DNA of 8,869 nt, from NCBI GenBank assembly GCA_018713755.1, contig DVOG01000088.1, forward strand, positions 1 through 8,869, read 5' to 3'. Both the position numbers and the translations under genes were made by a program. Source of the DNA: Candidatus Spyradosoma merdigallinarum. GTDB lineage: Bacteria; Verrucomicrobiota; Verrucomicrobiia; Opitutales; UBA953. Shown piece by piece: positions 6,967 to 8,869 of the stretch (positions are counted from its first letter, which is position 1; the number at the start of each line of letters is the position of its first letter). The notes under the pieces were generated by a model, which saw only the letters and a program-made list of their open reading frames with translations, searched no databases and was not told the DNA's origin.

Positions 6967-7105
6967 CGTGCGCCCGCGGTAGTCATACGCGCACTCCACG
7001 AGCGTTCCCGTCGAAACCTCGCGGAAAGACGCAGGGCGGTTCTTCGCGTCGTAGGAAACGACCCAAATCCCCGTTCCCGTGGAAAAATCTCGCGTTGGTA
7101 TTTTT
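6967..7105 (-). pseudogene. Orphan Rhs/YD-repeat fragment downstream of the immunity gene
   Basis: The minus strand encodes a short piece of typical Rhs sequence, STGTGIWVVSYDAKNRPASF then TGTLVECAYDYRGR, best defined between about 7080 and 6970. In Rhs proteins a block of this kind (W-VSYDA-NRP... C-YDY-GR) sits well before the conserved core, and here it has neither the preceding repeats nor a core. An ATG at 7116 is in frame but lies within the end of the immunity gene, so this is more likely a remnant than a gene. It is GC-rich, unlike the gene just upstream, and holds three GGGAAC copies or complements. Its frame runs on as antisense of the phosphatase gene, so the true left end is uncertain. 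It fits a fragment left behind when Rhs tips are exchanged. Confidence 0.7.
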
Positions 7106-7897
7106 CTATATTTCATCTTTTCTTTCCGATGGGAACATGAGTTTTCCCAAGAAAAACAGGGTAGGGAACAGTGTTAAAACAAGGATTCCAGAAATATGAC
7201 TTTCAGAATCCACAAAAAGCGTTCCAAACAAATTCCCATAGCCGCCCTCTGTTTTAGTCCACCAAAAAGCCAATGCTGAAGCAGGAAAAATCAAAACGCC
7301 CGTACACGAAAATATTAAATCTCTTACAGGTGCTCTTGAAACCAACGACGAGACATAATAAGCACCCGAGAGGCAGTAAACGAGTTGCATCTGAAGTCCA
7401 AAATCAAAAACTGCGGGAATACCGATACACCAAGCCAAAAAGATTGCTGATGAAAAATTAATCCTCAATGGAATAAAATTTTCATCCTTCCCATCGGATG
7501 TCGTTTTGATTAAACGGACACATAAAACAATGCAGACAACGATATAAATCAATAATCCCACGTTGCCTGTTTCGATTTCCCATGTACACAGTAGCGAAAG
7601 TTCTTTTCCGGCTTTACATTCTTTCCCCGTAAATAACTCAACAAGAGGGAATGAGAAAGGTAGAATCAAAAGTAGGACGGTCAACAAAAGAACCAACGAG
7701 CGTGCCCAGCAAGGCGTACTCTCCTCGTCGCTGCTGTAAAGAAAAGGAAAGACGATTCCAAAAACAGGGAAAAAACAAGGAAGTAAAAACTGAAAAAAAT
7801 CAGAAAGCGCTGTAGATGTGGGAAGAAGTATCAAGTCGTCCCAGCAAAAAACGCTCCATAACAAGCCTGCCTTCAAGAATAAGATTTCAGATTTCAT
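7106..7897 (-). CDS. Polytopic membrane protein, candidate immunity protein for the Rhs tip
   Basis: The 263-residue product is not recognised. It is strongly hydrophobic, with about seven probable membrane helices: 5-26, 33-54, 66-88, 110-130, 148-185 (one long or two short), 194-213 and 234-256. Polar loops lie between them (SSDEESTPC, TTSDGKDEN). Its ATG (7897-7895) overlaps the TGA of the Rhs gene (7896-7894), so the two are translated together. A small gene tied this closely to an Rhs C-terminal tip is normally the cognate immunity gene that protects the producer and its siblings. A membrane-embedded immunity protein is often seen when the toxin acts at the membrane or in the periplasm. 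The gene is much poorer in GC than the surroundings, as is the tip. The function is inferred from position only, not homology. Confidence 0.7.
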   Translation of the reverse strand: MKSEILFLKAGLLWSVFCWDDLILLPTSTALSDFFQFLLPCFFPVFGIVFPFLYSSDEESTPCWARSLVLLLTVLLLILPFSFPLVELFTGKECKAGKELSLLCTWEIETGNVGLLIYIVVCIVLCVRLIKTTSDGKDENFIPLRINFSSAIFLAWCIGIPAVFDFGLQMQLVYCLSGAYYVSSLVSRAPVRDLIFSCTGVLIFPASALAFWWTKTEGGYGNLFGTLFVDSESHISGILVLTLFPTLFFLGKLMFPSERKDEI

Positions 7898-8525
7898 TTT
7901 GCAGGCCTTACTGTGTAATACTTCTGTTCGTAGATGCCGTTTCCTCCACAGTTTCGATCAAGATATTGGGCCTCCTTGAATGGTCTTACATCGACAAGGT
8001 TGTGCTTAGGAGCCCTGATGATTCCGTCCAAAATGCCACTCCCAGGGCTGTATTTATCTGCAGTCCCTGCCGTAGGATGCATTTCAACGAGGTTCCCGCT
8101 TTCATCATATATGCATTGATTGCCAGCTCCCCCATATTCATCCTTGGGGATTGTTCTTAATTCGTATTTCCCCCCTGGATGACCACTCTCTGAGAAACAG
8201 TGAAACAACAAATCCGATGTCAATGCCCATCGTGAAGGGTCTGGGCTATTACAGAAAAGTCCTTTTACTTTTGTGACGCACACGCTTCCGTTCGGGTAGA
8301 CTATAGATATGGATTTTTCTTCTTCTTTACAGCTAAGTTTTTTCGGGCACGCGGGAATCTTGTCAAGCCAAGTTAAATCTTTTGCCTCTTCTTCTATCCA
8401 TTTCTCAAAAGCTCGTATTCTCTCCGTGCAATCGGGCTTTGGAGGCTGCGGTGCTTCTACATCTGGCCCAGCTCCAAGCTGAGGGATTGCGCGCCCAAGA
8501 ATATCTCTTTTCCCAATCGGATTAT
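7106..8525. other. Low-GC toxin-tip/immunity module between two GC-rich Rhs segments
   Basis: Sample 60-base lines give 26/60 GC at 7201, 19/60 at 7501, 32/60 at 7681 and 23/60 at 8281, compared with 39/60 at 1021 and 36/60 at 6361. The drop begins near 8525, within the NNPIGKRDILGR junction, and ends at the stop of the immunity gene. It coincides with the exchangeable part of an Rhs locus and suggests separate, horizontally acquired origin. Confidence 0.7.
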
Positions 8526-8869
8526 TTTCGCAGTGCGCGTAGAGGTTGAGTCCGCCCTCCTCCTCGATGGGGTCGCGGGAAAGCCACCTGCCCAGGGCGG
8601 GCGAGTAGTGGCGGTAGTTGTAGTAGACGAGGTCGAGCTCGGAGTCATAGAACTCCGAGGAGAAGCGCCACGGGTTCGCCCCGATCAGGTCGACTTTCGA
8701 GCCCGTCGCCTTGGACGTGCGCACGATCGCCCCGAAGGGAGCGTATTCGTAGTGCGCACCGATCCCGTTCTGCAGCGCAAAAAAGAACAAATCCGAAACG
8801 TTCTTGTTCCCGTCAAACGCGTAAAAGAGCATCAACCCTTTTTCCGCGTAACGGAACGTCAGCGGGCGC
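7894..8869 (-). CDS. Rhs-family polymorphic toxin, C-terminal part with Rhs core and unrecognised toxin tip (5' end outside window)
   Basis: The frame is open to the right edge (RPLTFRYAEKG precedes the first Met), so only the last 324 residues of what is probably a very large protein are seen. Visible residues 19-57 carry DGNKNVSDL and YEYAPFG. The Rhs-associated core runs to about residue 126: EFYDSELDLVYYNYRHYSP, LGRWLSRDPIEEEGGLNLYA and NNPIGKRDILGR. The last block is the usual junction with the variable tip; DILG stands where many families have DPLG. The tip of about 198 residues (127-324) has a proline-rich entry (EAPQPPKPD), an acidic helical part, eight cysteines, and a C-terminal region with NQCIYDESGNLV, AGTADKYSP and HNLVDVRPF. 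I recognise no named toxin domain. Rhs proteins encapsulate their tip in a YD-repeat shell and release it by self-cleavage, often by type VI secretion or other export, to attack neighbours. Base composition changes near 8525, at the core-tip junction. Confidence 0.88.
   Translation of the reverse strand, partial: RPLTFRYAEKGLMLFYAFDGNKNVSDLFFFALQNGIGAHYEYAPFGAIVRTSKATGSKVDLIGANPWRFSSEFYDSELDLVYYNYRHYSPALGRWLSRDPIEEEGGLNLYAHCENNPIGKRDILGRAIPQLGAGPDVEAPQPPKPDCTERIRAFEKWIEEEAKDLTWLDKIPACPKKLSCKEEEKSISIVYPNGSVCVTKVKGLFCNSPDPSRWALTSDLLFHCFSESGHPGGKYELRTIPKDEYGGAGNQCIYDESGNLVEMHPTAGTADKYSPGSGILDGIIRAPKHNLVDVRPFKEAQYLDRNCGGNGIYEQKYYTVRPAK

Larger units (their letters stand above)
140..8812. repeat. 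Dispersed CGGGAAC(G) motif, about 44 copies of its GGGAAC core
   Basis: By hand count GGGAAC occurs 25 times on the plus strand (for example 141, 317, 418, 706, 844, 1063, 2071, 2305, 3195, 3296, 6951) and 19 times on the minus strand (read as GTTCCC, for example 1187, 1250, 1295, 1748, 2862, 3468, 4718, 5947, 7073). Of these, 42 are CGGGAAC and most continue with G. Base composition predicts about six. Copies fall in all reading frames, giving Ala-Gly-Thr, Gly-Asn, Val-Pro or Arg-Glu-Arg, and also between genes. Confidence 0.8.

Noticed and set aside
5374..7140. Open frame of 588 codons on the plus strand across the phosphatase gene
   Set aside because: Arg/Ala-rich shadow in another frame that runs past the real stop into the Rhs remnant.
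7273..8160. Short plus-strand open frames (62 and 114 codons) within the low-GC module
   Set aside because: They lie antisense to the membrane protein and the toxin tip, which have better length, composition and coupling; no good ribosome binding site was seen.
1..8869. CRISPR array, tRNA, rRNA, insertion sequence or integrase
   Set aside because: I saw no regularly spaced direct repeats, no tRNA-like cloverleaf and no transposase or integrase motifs; the repeated CGGGAAC word is too short and irregularly spaced for a CRISPR.

Overview
The window looks like chromosomal DNA from a GC-rich member of the PVC superphylum (Verrucomicrobiota, Kiritimatiellota or Lentisphaerota). This is an inference from three things: a protein with a C-terminal PEP-CTERM sorting signal, the style of the Rhs protein (blocks such as DGNKNVSDL and CAYDYRGR), and high GC with few strong ribosome binding sites. 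No ribosomal RNA or other phylogenetic marker is present, so the assignment is tentative. Counted by hand on sample 60-base lines, most of the window is about 60-65% GC. A block from about 7106 to 8525 falls to roughly 32-53%, mostly near 40%.

Positions 1-7000 hold housekeeping and envelope genes, all on the plus strand: the tail of a membrane protein (1-249); an aldose 1-epimerase (275-1351); the histidine genes hisB and hisH, joined by a GTGA overlap (1391-2625); a small secreted LamG-fold protein with a PEP-CTERM anchor (2718-3563); and an MsbA-like ABC exporter joined by an ATGA overlap to a membrane-anchored GAF plus SpoIIE/PP2C phosphatase (3645-6940).

Positions 6967-8869 are on the minus strand. 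They hold the 3' end of an Rhs (YD-repeat) gene, whose conserved core is followed by a cysteine-rich C-terminal tip of about 198 residues that I do not recognise. An ATGA overlap leads into a gene for a polytopic membrane protein of 263 residues. Just beyond it lies an orphan fragment of an Rhs repeat. This is the layout of a polymorphic toxin with its immunity gene and a leftover Rhs fragment, and the tip and immunity gene are much poorer in GC than the Rhs sequence on both sides. It is the best candidate in the window for an undescribed toxin-immunity pair.

A second signal runs across the whole window. The hexamer GGGAAC occurs about 44 times counting both strands, where base composition predicts about six, and 42 of the 44 copies are preceded by C (CGGGAAC). 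It occurs in all reading frames and between genes, sometimes as perfect inverted pairs that can form hairpins. This suggests a genome-wide DNA-level signal rather than a protein motif.
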